DNA from: Chara braunii
Taxonomy: Eukaryota > Streptophyta > Charophyceae > Charales > Characeae
DNA: 64,000 bases
Direction: 5' to 3'
Assembly (NCBI GenBank): GCA_003427395.1
Contig: BFEA01000803.1
Span: forward strand, 124,724 to 188,723
In this document: one piece after another, positions 22,981-34,477 of the stretch
Layout: each line of letters opens with the position of its first letter
How positions within the stretch are numbered: the first letter of the stretch is position 1
Made by a program: the position numbers and the translations under genes
The notes under the pieces: generated by a model
What the model saw: only the letters and a program-made list of their open reading frames with translations
Told to the model about the DNA's origin: nothing
The model's database searches: none

Positions 22981-25208
22981 CGCAATGATGGCCGAAGTAA
23001 CAGCTCGGTCAATTCTTGAAGTCAATTGTCCTTGTCAACCCTCTGCTGACCTCACAAATCGCAGCACTAACCCCCTACTCTTGACGACTCCTTTGAATCC
23101 CAGTACCTCCACTTAGCCCGATTGCGGCTGCCTAGCAGCCTGTAACAGTCAACAACAGCCAGCAGCAGTGTGCAGCAGCATACAGCGACCAACAGTGGAC
23201 AGCAACTCGCCCACAATCAACGGGAGTAGCAGCCGGTCGTGCACAGTATGCAGCAGCAGATCGTGCGGCCAGCAGCAGCCAGCGGCAATACGTAGCGCGG
23301 TAAACAGGCGCAGCAGCAGTTCGCCAGCAGCAACATACAGCGGTGGCCAGCAGCAACAGTAGCAGCCCGTCCCCAGACGCAGCAGACAACAGCAGCTCGC
23401 CACATTACGCAGCATCAACGTGCCTCATTATGCCGCAATTTGCACTACAAGCTCATTACAATACTGGTGGCAAAATGGTGAACCCCCGCATCTGCAACTT
23501 TTCGGCCTCCCTCCAGCTGTTTTCGTTGGTGGGTATTATATGCACCGGCTAGCCACCTAACCTGCACCTCTCAGTTGACCTGTTGTAGCTTTATCCAGCA
23601 GCAACAGCACTGTCAGCTGGAGACTAAACATGCTATCTCCACCACTTGCCTCCCTTCATTCCAACTAGCGGCGAACAGCGTACCGCTGAGCAGGTAAGTA
23701 TGCAGCTCTCACGACTGGTCCCCTCGTGTGCACTAGCTAGTGGCCTAAATGGTACACCAGACTACCAGCCAACAGATCTGCAATGTCTGTGTTCACGACC
23801 CTCCTGCAGTACCCCGGTTTGATGGCTACGAAGCATGCCAGCCCGCAACTTGCCATCAACTTCTTTTGTTGCTTGATGTCATTTTCAGCTGATCAGACAA
23901 GTGGCCCACCGGCCGTCAGTAACTGGTAATTCTCACGGCTGACTCTATCCTTGCTGTCTTCAACTAGGTTGGTCCTCTTCTTTACAGTGTCCGTGTCTGC
24001 TGCCCCTAATCCGACTTGGTTCCAACGTCGACTTGATACAACCGGACTAAGATGCGTCTCGAGCGGCCGAATGTGCGAGAGACCCGCCTTCGAGACAAGC
24101 CTGCTTCCCTCCTTTCCATCAGCTGACCCCTCCTATCACTCCTTAGATGAGTCTGCCCGACGCTCACACCAGATATATGCACATGGCCAGTCTCGCTTAA
24201 TCAGCGTGGCGGGCTTTCCCATTGAGGTTCGGATAAGTCCCCCTCCTCTACACGCAACACCTTTTCCCGTGGCCCAACGAGCTCCTAGTTCGACGTTTCG
24301 GGAGAGTCTTACGTTCACAGCATTGGCAGCCCAGTAATTTGGCCCGCAGGCCGTTCTTTCAGCTCACCACGCATCGCCTGCCCTCCGTCCTTTTCTTGTC
24401 AGTGAATTGGGTCGCGGCCACAGGCCAAGTGCATGCAACTTATTGACCCCGACAACTATCTAAAGGGGAAACTTTCGTAAGTTGTTATCGACGATGAACG
24501 GGTCGGAATCTCAGCAGCAAGGGACTTTCTCTCCCCGTTGCGCCTGATCCGCCCATGGCCCTACCCTACAATCGCTTGCTCGTGGGTTGCCCACTCTCCG
24601 AGCGCTCGTCCCTTCAGGGCACAACTTCCAAAACAGCGATGGCGTGTTCGACTATGCAAGTCGGCCGTGCGGATGACAGTGTCCGACTATGCATGCCAAC
24701 CATGCGGATGACAACTCACGTGGTCAATGACGACAGTAGCGACTATCGCTATGACAAAGCTGCAGTTGCTAACTTGTAAAGTATGAGAACAAATCTTCCG
24801 CTAAAACACGGAAGGGTACACTCTCCTGTCGAACTGTTCCTCCCTTCACGCACCTGACACGAAATCGCGTCTCGGTTCATTCCTCCCCCGGGTGCAGTCC
24901 CTATCGGTCGAACCCTAGAATCTACCCACTATCACTAACAGCTAACCTCACGATCTACTTCGCAGGTACGGAAACCCCCTATCTAACACTATCTCCTGCC
25001 GGTTTCCATCGAGTAGCAGGCGAGCTCGACCATTCTTCATACCTCCTTCATTCACTCCCGCCATCTCTCGCGTGGTTCTCTTCCTACCGACTCCCACTAT
25101 ACTAACTCTCCCTTGAATCTGACATCATGTCTGGGGTCGCCCACCCCACAAACCCCGATTTTTGCTATTAGCCCGACGAAATCGGTCGAGCTATTTTCGA
25201 GATACCCT

Positions 25209-25210
<2 letters not shown>

Positions 25211-25286
<76 letters not shown>
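25211..25286. repeat. (TC)n microsatellite
   Basis: About 38 uninterrupted TC units, followed 15 bases later by an assembly gap. The third R5 copy has the same microsatellite at 57234-57288, there preceded by the mitochondrial rRNA insertion. Confidence 0.98.
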
Positions 25287-25288
<2 letters not shown>

Positions 25289-25301
25289 CCATCTCCATCT
25301 C

Positions 25302-25556
25302 NNNNNNNNNNNNNNNNNNNNNNNNNNNNNNNNNNNNNNNNNNNNNNNNNNNNNNNNNNNNNNNNNNNNNNNNNNNNNNNNNNNNNNNNNNNNNNNNNNN
25401 NNNNNNNNNNNNNNNNNNNNNNNNNNNNNNNNNNNNNNNNNNNNNNNNNNNNNNNNNNNNNNNNNNNNNNNNNNNNNNNNNNNNNNNNNNNNNNNNNNNN
25501 NNNNNNNNNNNNNNNNNNNNNNNNNNNNNNNNNNNNNNNNNNNNNNNNNNNNNNNN
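25302..25556. other. Assembly gap (N run)
   Basis: 255 undetermined bases directly after the TC microsatellite, probably an assembly failure in the simple repeat. Whatever it hides may include the counterpart of the insertion at 57028-57233. Confidence 0.99.
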
Positions 25557-26820
25557 TCCTGAGTCCGGATTCGGGGTCGCCACTCTTCAAAACCCCCGAA
25601 TCGACCCTCCGCTCGCCCGTTTTCATCAAGAAACGGGCGAGATCCGCTATCCTCTCCGCAGCTCCTTCTCTCCTCCGCCATCTCCAAACCGAATGCATCT
25701 TGCCCAGTTTCCGTCTAGGTTCACTCTCCCCTTCCACTGCCTTTTCCTCACTCGTTGCTTGCCACCCGCTGCTACGTAGCACTGCCCGGCACGACCCTTA
25801 CCGTTGTCCCGCTGCGCTATCTACCCTGCCTGCTGCTGTTGGGCCAACCTCACGTCCGCTCCGCTCGCTTAGTTCATCGCTGCCTCCCTCAATCCCGACA
25901 GTGCTCCGCAGGGACCTGCCCGACGACGTTGGTAGCCTACGGAAACTTCTGAGGGGTCCGCCGCAGCGGTTTAGACTAGTCTCTTGCCCCTGTACCCCTG
26001 GCCGATAAACGTTGCCCGCAACTGCAGCGTTGTGCGTCTCACTTGCTGCCTCCAGGCGGCCCGCTTGAGCAGGGCCGCCCCAACGGGCAACCCTCCACAG
26101 GGGCCGAGGTCGCGAAGTTAGGAGTGTCGGGCCTACTACAGATTTTGAGGGTTGTCACCGATACCAAGGCAAGAAGCTTGGGCGTCGGGGTGGAACTCCG
26201 TTAGCATACAGCCTGCAGCCTTCGCTATTGCACCCCGGACTGCCCTGCCTAGGCACTGTTAGCCACCTTCCATACCCCATCGACACGCCCATACTTAAGT
26301 TCTCCCAATCACTCACCTGCCCTTATGTAAGTTGTACTCCTTGGTTCACGCCTTCCACGACGGCATGCTAGAAGGAGAAGCGTAGTCAAAGTCCTCGTCT
26401 GCCGTGGTGGCCCCTTCGTGGAGATTGTCGCGTCCAGAAAATGCGGACGCCAAACAAAGGAGCTGTCAGTACCACTCCGCCCCTGCTGATGGCAAAACCG
26501 AGGGGGGGGTAGCCCCGCCGGACCTTTAAATAACCGGACACTGCGCGAGACGCGGCCTTACTGAAACTACTTCAAAGCCTCCCTGTCGTTGGTGTCGTTC
26601 TTCGTACGTACGCACAAGTCGTCGGTAAGTGTACCAGTCAAATGACAAAATATATTCAGTCATAGTTTAATCAAAGATTAACGACTTAAGTCTACGCACC
26701 CACACACTCTTTGCTCTAGTCAACCAACCTGTCAAACATCAACCACAGACTCAGCCGCGCCCTGCGCGGTATACTTAGACTTCAAACCGAACTTATTTCC
26801 TGTCACTTGCAAAAACCAGG

Positions 26821-26853
26821 GCGGATACCCTTGTAAGGGTATTCACATCGACA
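26821..26853 (-). repeat. Palindromic module-end motif, copy 2
   Basis: Core 'atacccttgtaagggtat' at 26825-26842, then 'tcacatcgaca', the degenerate reverse complement of TGTCGG. It marks the end of R5 and the beginning of R6. Confidence 0.75.
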
Positions 26854-29136
26854 GCTTACCAGACCATATTAAGCGATGTCCCCGTCGCTTCGCAAGATCG
26901 AAAAGCTACAAATCCATCCAAAACTTTAAATGCTGACGAGAAAGGAACCAATCCGATTAGCCGACAGACTCAGGGTTGAGGCCCCCAACAATCCAAACCC
27001 TTACAACTATATGCTGCCAGGATTCTAACCTGGGTCTCTATTGCCCCACACTAGGACGCAGGTGTGCGGGGCATACGTACTACAACATAAGTTTCAGCGG
27101 CCCCTCTCAACTATCCTCTGCCCTTCGCCCTAGGCAAACTTTGGCTTCTCGTTAGGTGTCCTTAGTCTCTCCCATGCAAGCAGGGCCATAACCAAGGACG
27201 CGGGCCCTAGCCGAGACCTTAGAAGACACTCTCGCTTTCCTCCAATAATTCTCACAAATCTTATCTCAACACACCTCCTGCAGTCTAGTACAGGAAGGCT
27301 AGGTCTCCATCTTGGCCCACCGTAGTCTGGGTGATCGTGCCAGGTCTATGGCCCACCGTGTTTGTTACTTTAGTGGTAGTGCCCTCACAGGTTGCGCCAC
27401 GATAGGCTTTTTCTCCTGATAAGCATTCAATCAAGACTCAAAAAAGACCCGACTCCTATCCCACGCCCCCCGCGGCAGGTAAAACCCTCCTGGGTGGCCA
27501 CACCCCTTTAAGTCTTTACCCCTTTTGACGAGACGTGGGCCCGCTGTCAGGTTGCGCCGGTCAGCAGCCAACACTAGGGGTTGCGCCCTAGTGATGCTAA
27601 ACTTTACCGTTAGCTTGGTATTCTTTTAAATGCCCAGGATTTAGCACAAGCGGTTGGACGGTGTGTCGCAACAATACAGGCCTATTGCGGGACAATGCAA
27701 AGGTCGGTCACACATAAAAGGCATTTACCAGTCCTCTGTGCGTCAACACAGAGAACACGGCAGCCTCTCCACTATCACAAAACAGAATCACCACGAGGTC
27801 CGCAAGGCTGTGACCTCCTCACTTGATCAGGGTCAGAAGACCACACATCCCGAAACATCTCCTGATGAAGTTTTTTGCGACCTTTTTAAAATTCCATCGA
27901 TAGCCAAGCAAAACGTGGTTCTCCTCGTTGGACTTTATCGTTCAAAATCAACTTATCATGCCATTGAATCTATTCACCCCCTTTTCATACGAAGGAGATC
28001 TCACTCAATAGGTCTCCCAGTCATCCTTCTCTCTCTAGGATGAACTTTTCCGCGACCTTTTATTAAAACATCTTCCCTCTCGAAAGATGAATCTTTCAAC
28101 ATGCACCAGACCACCTTCCCACTTGAAGGTGCTTCAACCATAAAACAACTCAAACTGAAAGACCAACTTATGGGTCTTTGTCACAACTCAATCAATAAAC
28201 ATTCGGCATGGTAAGCATTCGAGTCTCAATGACTCATAAATTCTTTAGGATCCTCACACCTTTCACAAAACAGACTGCACTCCCTCTCCTTATACGCGGC
28301 CCTATCATCCGTCCATGGGCAGATCGCACGAGTATACCGAAGAGTAGACAGTTCACATTCACTCACATTATCAAAATACACAATTCAAGCACGAGATGTT
28401 TCTCATACATCTCTCACACAAAGCCATCATACATCAGGATAAAACCACACATGTGAGAGTGATCGTGATCGTCATATAGAGGGGAATAATCTTAGATAGA
28501 ACCTCAACTCAAATACACACCCCAGAATGTAATATCACAACTCAAACGCAAACCAATATAACCTTGAATTACATATATACACATAGAGCTGACCAATCTC
28601 AACTCAAACCGACACCGGTATCACACAAAAATCAAGGTCTCCCTGACCAGAGTTAAATTGAAACAATCTTAATCAGGGCGTAGCCGCATCCCTCAAATCG
28701 AAGGGGTCTAAGTAATTCAAGGCATATCTAAACAACCAAGCAGCACAACGAACCATTCATACACAAGTCTTATATACTACATTTACAGGTTAGAAATTTT
28801 ACCCCACACATGCAGATGTATCGTCCCAAGTCTCTTATACCTCTTACATATGTACAATGATCCGGACCTAGACACGAAGTAGGCCCCATATCCCCTTCTC
28901 CCAATGATAAGTCTAGTGGAGTAGACTTTCATCTCGTAACAACGTCCTAAAAACCACTCCTTGCTCTATCCGCTCGGAGACATTCCAATAACTCGATTTG
29001 AGACAGCCCTAACATACCCCACGTATATAGCTTGTTCTATTGGGGTAACTTCCGCCTGCAATTAGGGTTGTCTTACCTGACCATTATTACGAAACTCTTT
29101 CCCTTTGTACCTTGTGCCTATTTATCGCAGCTACGC
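26840..29136 (+). repeat. R6 module, copy 2
   Basis: Aligns with 3255-5300 in the same order: 'ttaagcgatgtccccgtcgct', the tRNA-like relic at 27010-27062, the 'gcgccctagtgatgctaa' block, 'cttatgggtctttgtcacaa', and 'gtgagagtgatcgtgatcgtc'. It ends at the palindromic motif 29137. The ORF at 27654-28043 has no recognised domain and its frame is not kept in copy 1. No gene called. Confidence 0.75.
27010..27062 (-). pseudogene. tRNA-like relic (tRNA-Glu-like 3' half), second copy
   Basis: Minus strand reads 'TAGAGACCCAGGTTAGAATC', with the same T-arm/B-box pattern as at 3411-3466 and the same missing anticodon arm. Its presence at the same place in both R6 copies shows that it is part of the module rather than a later insertion. 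Confidence 0.5.
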
Positions 29137-29168
29137 TGTCGGGGCAAATACCCTTACAAGGGTATTTG
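29137..29168 (+). repeat. Palindromic module-end motif, copy 3
   Basis: TGTCGGGGCAA followed by ATACCCTTACAAGGGTAT and TTGTCGG. Here TGTCGG occurs on both sides of the palindrome. The module that begins here (29169 onward) is not recognised elsewhere in the window. Confidence 0.75.
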
Positions 29169-29800
29169 TCGGGGGTTTTCAACGTCGGACGCTGTCCGAT
29201 TTTTTTGCTTAATTGAAAGACTTGATGAGACTGATGTTTGTCAAAGTTTATTCAAACCAACCCTATAACTGAGATACCTAAAACCTGACGTCGTTGACGT
29301 ATGACGTCATTGGCGTTCGGTCGAAACTGCGGGAGTCGGCGGTACGACTTGTCGTCCGCGGTTCCCGATAAGGCCGCAATGGTGCGCGGTCATGGAAAGA
29401 CTAAAGCTAGACCTAATCCACGTAAAATAATGTCGCGCGATTGCTAAGCCTCGCGATTCAGAGCCCAAGAAGGCTAAAAAGACGGGTGCGCCAGAAATAG
29501 AGCCGCATCGCAGAGGGAATAAGTAGAAGGGGTTTTATTTCCTGAACCGCGAGGTTTGCTCCGAGCGAAGAGGCAATGCTGTGTCCGGAGCCTAAAAAGG
29601 CTAGCCGCGGGGTCATCAGGGTGAGTCGCCCAATTAATGGGCGGCAGCGTGAGTACGGCGGGACCAAGAGGTCGTCGTGCCGACAGCGGCGCAACTGACT
29701 TTCAAAAAGGGAGGCCGATGAGACCTGCCTATGGTCAAGGCTGGGTAGCCTGATGGGCTGCTACCCTTCACATAGAAAGGTAGCAGGCTTAGCTTCCGTA
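29169..29800. other. Intergenic, no gene recognised
   Basis: Begins with 'gggttttcaacgtcggacgctgtccg', then a GC-rich stretch without homologs in the window. The small minus-strand ORF at 29458-29694 resembles nothing. No support for a gene. Confidence 0.5.
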
Positions 29801-29803
29801 AAA

Positions 29804-29875
29804 AGGAGCTAGCCCAATAGGTTACCGTGCCAAATTTTCACCCAGCAGATGTTGGGATCAAGCCGACGATAAGCA
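29804..29875 (+). pseudogene. tRNA-derived (SINE-like) sequence
   Basis: A box-like TAGCCCAATAGG (29810-29821) and B box-like GGGATCAAGCC (29864-29874) at tRNA-like spacing suggest an internal RNA polymerase III promoter. The same 'ggagctagc' lead is seen in the R4 relics at 45626 and 61778. A poly(A) tract at 30162-30192 may be the tail of the same insertion. No full cloverleaf could be drawn. Confidence 0.4.
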
Positions 29876-30039
29876 GTCTGGGCTAGCTGCTTTTCTTTTG
29901 GAGCTGCCCACTGCACCATCATGAAGCGCGGCCATTCTCGGTCGCGAGATCATCAAATCTCATGGGCGGGAACGGCTGCGTGGCTGCAGCATGGCCCCTG
30001 CGCAAGGATGACACGCATAAATCAAAAAAACGGCCCATA

Positions 30040-30095
30040 ATTTTTTCGATTCCCCTAAGGGAATAGAACCTGGGTCTGTAAATCGGTGGCGCAGG
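30040..30095 (-). pseudogene. tRNA-like relic, antisense
   Basis: Minus strand 'GACCCAGGTTCTATTCCC' has the T-arm/B-box pattern (GGTTCNANNCC) and shares GACCCAGGTT with the R6 relics. The rest of a tRNA fold is not evident. Confidence 0.3.
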
Positions 30096-30156
30096 GGGGA
30101 ATGCCAGCCAGGTTGGCGCAGTCTACAGTGGCCGCTGGCTTATGCCAACGGCAGTC

Positions 30157-30161
<5 letters not shown>

Positions 30162-30192
<31 letters not shown>
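30162..30192 (+). repeat. Poly(A) tract
   Basis: About 31 consecutive A, flanked by sequence unlike neighbouring modules. It could be a SINE/LINE tail on the plus strand. Two further A runs lie at 33343-33372 and 33958-33978. Confidence 0.9.
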
Positions 30193-30194
<2 letters not shown>

Positions 30195-30699
30195 CGGAGA
30201 GATAGGTGTCGTTGTTGAAGCAACGGCCACCACTATAGAGGCTGCACGAGGCAAACAATGCCTCTGCTGTCGAAGAAAACAGTCTCTTTAGACTGTGTGG
30301 GAGCACGATAACTCCCACCTCATGGTGGCACAAATTTTTGTAGCCGCAAGATCTAAGATCTCGCGGCTCATATCGCACACGCGAGAGAACGAGGAAAGAA
30401 AAGGGAGGATGAGAGAGAGGACCTGCTCCTCTCGACCTGCCAGCTGCCTCCCCGTTGTCAGGGGGTAAGAAGAAAAAGAAAACGAAAAACGGGATCTGAG
30501 TGTTTTTTTTTGAAAAGTTGTATTTTTCGGTTTGCGCCACTATGTTTTTGGTGGCGTACAACAATTTTGTTGTCCTTGAATTTTTTTCTGTAGGTAGTCA
30601 GGCACCTAGGCCATGTGCATGAATGTTTTTAGATTTGTTAATTTATCGAATATTTTTCTAAAATTCATCAAAGTCGAGGTACTTTTTGCACCCCGTTCT

Positions 30700-30745
30700 G
30701 AGCATGTCGGGATTTGAACTCGTGAACTTTCACGAGTTCTTTCCC
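30700..30745 (-). pseudogene. tRNA-like relic, antisense
   Basis: Minus strand 'GTTCACGAGTTCAAATCCC' fits a B box (GGTTCRANNCC-like) with a neighbouring hairpin 'ctcgtgaa/ttcacgag'. No convincing A box. Possibly a decayed tRNA or SINE. Confidence 0.3.
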
Positions 30746-31117
30746 TACTCCTCCCAACCTGACAACTGTCCTCCGGTGGGGCTGGCGGCCGCGTCGGTTG
30801 GCGGTACCCTAGTGCGCTAATATGCGCTAGGGCGGCGCTACCGCAGGGGAGCAAATGACGATGCCGGAATTACCAAGGTAACACCTCGGGAGTTAGCAGC
30901 CGGTAGCCGCCGACGCGAGAGCTAAGAGCTATGGACCACCTATGCGGAATTTTGTCGAAGTATCTCTGCCTCCGCGTGGTATGCTTAGTACTGCGTTTCC
31001 CCTTGAGAAGATCCTAGGGCAGGGGGACGCCGTCAGCCGGGGAAGACTGCCATGAGCTTAGAAGATGAAACGTTCGTTGGGAGTGCGTGCCCATTGGGTT
31101 CAATTACATGAAGATTG

Positions 31118-31275
31118 GCAGCAGCGTCAGCAAGAGCAGTGGGAGAGTTTGTGATGGTGATGGGAGTGCTGGCGATATTTCCAAGGAGGCATCGTGGCAG
31201 CAGCGGCAGCAGGAGCAGTGGGAGAGCTCATGATGGCGGTGGGAGTGTTGTTGACGTTTCTAAGGAGGCATTGAG
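31118..31275 (+). repeat. Tandem duplication of about 78 bp
   Basis: 'gcagcagcgtcagcaagagcag...aaggaggcat' (31118-31195) is followed by a similar copy 'gcagcagcggcagcaggagcag...aaggaggcat' (31197-31273). The open frame 31115-31393 runs through both and ends in a hydrophobic stretch. It resembles no family I know. I would not call it a gene on this evidence. Confidence 0.6.
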
Positions 31276-31947
31276 CTATATTTTGCATCTAGCCGTATTT
31301 TACATGCTTCTATTCACCATTTTGGGCCAGGTCTCTCCAGTTCTCAAATTGGTGGTCAACACTCTGAAAGTTGTACCAGGTATAGCCGCATAAGAGATAA
31401 TTAATAACCTAGAGCGGGAGCTAATAATCATTGAAGACCAAAACGACCACAGTGCTTATCCACAGATCGCTTAGTACGTGGAGGGGGTTTATCAATAGTG
31501 ATGAGCGTCGAGTGCTTTGTCCATGGCTTCAAACTATGAGGAGTCAAGAGCCAACAATTTCTACCTTGGTTGCTCGTCGGACATTTTAATTTTTCTGTAT
31601 CTGTACTTGGAGCCAGTCGTGGGACAGGTACAGGCTTCTACTATCTTCATGATTGAAAATTTAATGGGTCTTTATCTGCCTATAAGTATATTTTATTTGG
31701 ATAAGGAGGGTAATGAAGGGGTGTAGGAGATTTATAATCGGAAGATTATGCATGTCTCACACTTGGATTTCAAGTGTGGTCTCTACGCTTAGGATACTTG
31801 TTTATCTTTGTTCCATGTTCTAAGTCTTGTTGCGTACCATTTGGGTGTGTTTCACAGTCGTTGGTATTTTGTGGAATTTAATTCACTCATAATCAAGTCC
31901 TGCCCCCACACAGTGTATCTAGCATATCATCATTGTTGCTGATATAG

Positions 31948-32087
31948 GGGCGGTGGTCTCTGTGCGTATGCTGACATTTCCTTAAGCACCCACCTTGCTT
32001 TCGAGAAGCTCAACATTGAAAGAGTGATGATTATCGACATAGATGCTCATCAAGGCAATGGACATGAACGTGATTTTGATGGGGATG
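31948..32087 (+). pseudogene. Histone deacetylase (HDA2/HDAC11 type) exon fragment, downstream part of the fold
   Basis: After an acceptor-like 'gctgatatag' the frame reads GGLCAYADISLSTHLAFEK, then a short stretch into IIDIDAHQGNGHERDF. The D-x-H of DAHQGNGHE are the zinc ligands of class IV histone deacetylases, which remove acetyl groups from lysines in the nucleus. In intact HDAC11/HDA2 proteins this block lies C-terminal to the block found immediately after it here. The active-site His pair (FHHC) is not present. The fragment could once have been an exon of about 140 nt. Homology is clear; function is lost. Confidence 0.85.
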
Positions 32088-32250
32088 GTTCACACAGAGA
32101 AGTATTTGAAAAGTCTGGAATGGAGCGCTAAAGTGGCGACAATCACTGAGTTTCCGCCAATCACGCTATTGCCGATTTTTGTTCTTCAGAGAGTACTGCT
32201 AAGGCCCTTCCGGGTACAGACAGGGGGCACGATTCTTGCTGCACAAGGGA
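32088..32250 (+). pseudogene. Histone deacetylase (HDA2/HDAC11 type) exon fragment, upstream part of the fold
   Basis: In another frame, directly abutting the previous fragment, the sequence reads VHTEKYLKSLEWSAKVATI, continues through FPPITLLP and ends with QTGGTILAA. This is the part of HDAC11/HDA2 that normally precedes the catalytic His pair. So the two pieces are in reversed order with no intron between them. After the GGTILAA block the similarity stops at a point without a GT donor. The remainder of the protein (N-terminus, catalytic His pair, C-terminal YNAGTD block) was not found in the window. Confidence 0.85.
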
Positions 32251-32289
32251 GGACTCGTGTCCTATTGTGTGGCGTTGCAATCTGACGGT

Positions 32290-33340
32290 CCATCGCTGCA
32301 CAGTCACTTAGGAGGCCTGAAGCATTACATATGTATAGAGTCTATAGACTGTGTCCTTTCATAATACCGAAGGCCGAGGTGCGCTTTGCAACCTGCTAAC
32401 AGGCGCGTGTACGCGACCTGTTTTGCAGATTAGCTAAGACTCATCGAGGTAAGGAAGTACGTGCTTTCACTCTGGCCTGTATTCTGCTTGGTTCTACAGG
32501 TGCAGGATTCCGTTTTTGTCTGTTGAAGTGCTTGTCACCCACTCTGGTGTATGGGGTGCTTGGGGCCCATGCACCTGGACTCGTTTTGACCTGTCTGTAC
32601 TGTTTCCGCTTGTTTTCACAAGGTGCCAGCTAGATTGCATTGTGGACTTGCCGTAAGCTAGTTCTATTGATTGTTGGGCGAGGACGGATGGTTGAACTAG
32701 CTGTCGCATATTTGTTTTGGTCTCGGTGTTTTCTAAGTGCAGACCTGGTTGGCTTTCTAGGGATTGCAGATAGGTGTTGCAGTTCTAAGTGGTTCATTAA
32801 AGCTTTATATACTACTGCATGGGTAGCAGAACTACAGAGACAGTGTGAGTGCCTCTGGGGGTGGTGAGAGTGCAATTCGTTGCAGTTGGTACCACTAGGA
32901 TAGAAAGCAAACTTGAACTGGATCCATGGTGATCTTGGTTCGACCGACTGTAGATCCAATCGAAGATCCAAGGGGGAGTGGTAGGAAACCCGTCAAGGTG
33001 GTTTAGGCTTCATCTGGACTGCAGACGTGTTAGGGTTCACGTTCATCAGAATGGACAAGGGTTGACCATCTTTGAGCTCCGCCCAGAGATGTGAGCAGGA
33101 AAAATGTTTAATACGTTTTTTAAGAACTTTTTGGCTCAATGGATTTGCGTAGTTATATCCTTTTTAGTTCGGCCACTTTTTTTAGCTTCAAGTTAGTTTT
33201 TGAGAAGTTTTATTTCTGTTAAGAATAGTGGGGGGATGGGACACTGGACCCGGTTTCCAGCAAGGTTCTTGGTGACCCCGGGTTGAATTGTGAGGTTCCC
33301 GGCCTCCACCACTTTTTGTTTGGAATGTAAGTGACAACTT
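32290..33340. other. Intergenic, no gene recognised
   Basis: T-rich sequence with acceptor-like tracts ('gacctgttttgcag' at about 32417, 'ttggttctacag' at about 32490). It could be former intron sequence of the deacetylase gene, but no further exon is recognisable. Confidence 0.4.
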
Positions 33341-33342
33341 CT

Positions 33343-33372
<30 letters not shown>
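33343..33372 (+). repeat. Poly(A) tract
   Basis: About 30 A bases after 'gtgacaacttctc'. A possible retroposon tail on the plus strand. Confidence 0.9.
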
Positions 33373-33376
<4 letters not shown>

Positions 33377-33957
33377 TCCTCCCCGTTTTCAGGGGAGGGC
33401 AGCAGAGGGAAGGAGTAGGCTGTTGACAGATAACTGGATGCTCCTGGCTCAAATCACGGCCAGGGGCATTGCAGTTGAGGAGGTTGCGGTTTTTTTTTTA
33501 TTTTCTTCTTTTTTCTTTTCTTTTTTTTATTTTGTGTGAGGACACTTGTCCTCACGTGGTGCAAACTGTCAGGCTCCCGTTTTTTAAGGGAGCCTGGAAA
33601 TTGAAGGGCCACTAAGGAAAAGGCTAGGTACAGCCTTTTCCCCGATATATCTGCCTTGGGAAAAGCGTCCAGATACGTCAAATTGTAAGGGGTTATATCT
33701 CTCCAACCCTTATCAGAAAAATAAAAGAAAAAAGGTTTTGGAAATGGCAGGAACCCAGCAATCTCGTGAGATTCCGAGCCTGTCGAATCAATCAGCCCCG
33801 AAAATGGATGGCGCTGAAGCGTGCGAGCTATGCTCAACCTTTGTGGCGATTCTGACGCAGCGACGAGTAGGAGGGCGCGGGGCCTGCTGCGAAGCCTGGA
33901 GCGTGAGCCTAGGTGAAGCGGGTCCCGGTGCAGACCTTGGTGGTAGTAGCAAATATT

Positions 33958-33978
33958 AAAAAAAAAAAAAAAAAAAAA
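33958..33978 (+). repeat. Poly(A) tract
   Basis: About 21 A bases after 'gtagtagcaaatatt'. Together with 33343-33372 it brackets about 600 bases (33373-33957) that may be one retroposon insertion. Confidence 0.9.
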
Positions 33979-34477
33979 GATTCCGAGATAACTGGGGAAA
34001 AAAAAATAAAAATAGGGCAGTCAAAGAAACAGCCCCACACTAAGGCTGTGGTTGTGGTGTGGCCACAGCAACCCTGGATCCTGACAGATCAAGGGTTCAC
34101 AGTGAGACCGCGCTTTTGCTTGGGGGCTGGAGTGGCGACCAACCCTCCTCAGCCAATATAAAACAGGCAGTTGCCCCCCAGCTGCCACACAATGCACTCG
34201 TGATGCTAGTGTGTGACGAGCACACTTGAGTGCTGCTGGCTGCTAGAGCTGCTGCCTGAGGCAACGTGAGGAGAGGCTGGAGGTCTGCAGAGGAGCGCAA
34301 GGAGAAGAACTGGGCATCCATAGCCAAGGTTGGGAGCACTCTGCTCCCCTCCCCTCTGGCTGGTGCTGGTCCCACGGGACAGACCCAGTGACGTTGCGAG
34401 ACTACGGCAGTGCGGCACAGTGAAATTTGGGCCTGGGGCCTAAATTTTACTAATTTTGGCCTGCTGTTTTTCACTGC

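Larger units (their letters stand above)
22981..26820 (+). repeat. R5 module, copy 2
   Basis: Aligns nearly line by line with 54830-58640. It includes a CAG-rich stretch (about 23150-23410), a strong donor-like CAGGTAAGTATG (23691), a TC microsatellite (25211-25286) and an assembly gap (25302-25556). At its end lies 'ctgtcacttgcaaaaacc' and the palindromic motif. Open frames of 60-205 codons here are either low-complexity (TC repeat, N run) or not matched by the same frame in copy 3. I found no gene. Seen from the minus strand it begins with TGTCGG-like bases, as R4 does on the plus strand. Confidence 0.85.

Noticed and set aside
23132-23418. Cys/Leu-rich or Ser/Gln-rich ORFs in R5
   Set aside because: They arise from the CAG-rich stretch. 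The same stretch in copy 3 gives similar but differently interrupted frames. No gene.
25113-25779. ORFs of 130-205 codons across the TC repeat and gap
   Set aside because: They consist of dipeptide repeats from (TC)n and undetermined residues from the N run.
31948-32250. Functional histone deacetylase gene
   Set aside because: Blocks are in the wrong order and in different frames, the active-site His pair and most of the protein are absent, and no donor follows the second block.
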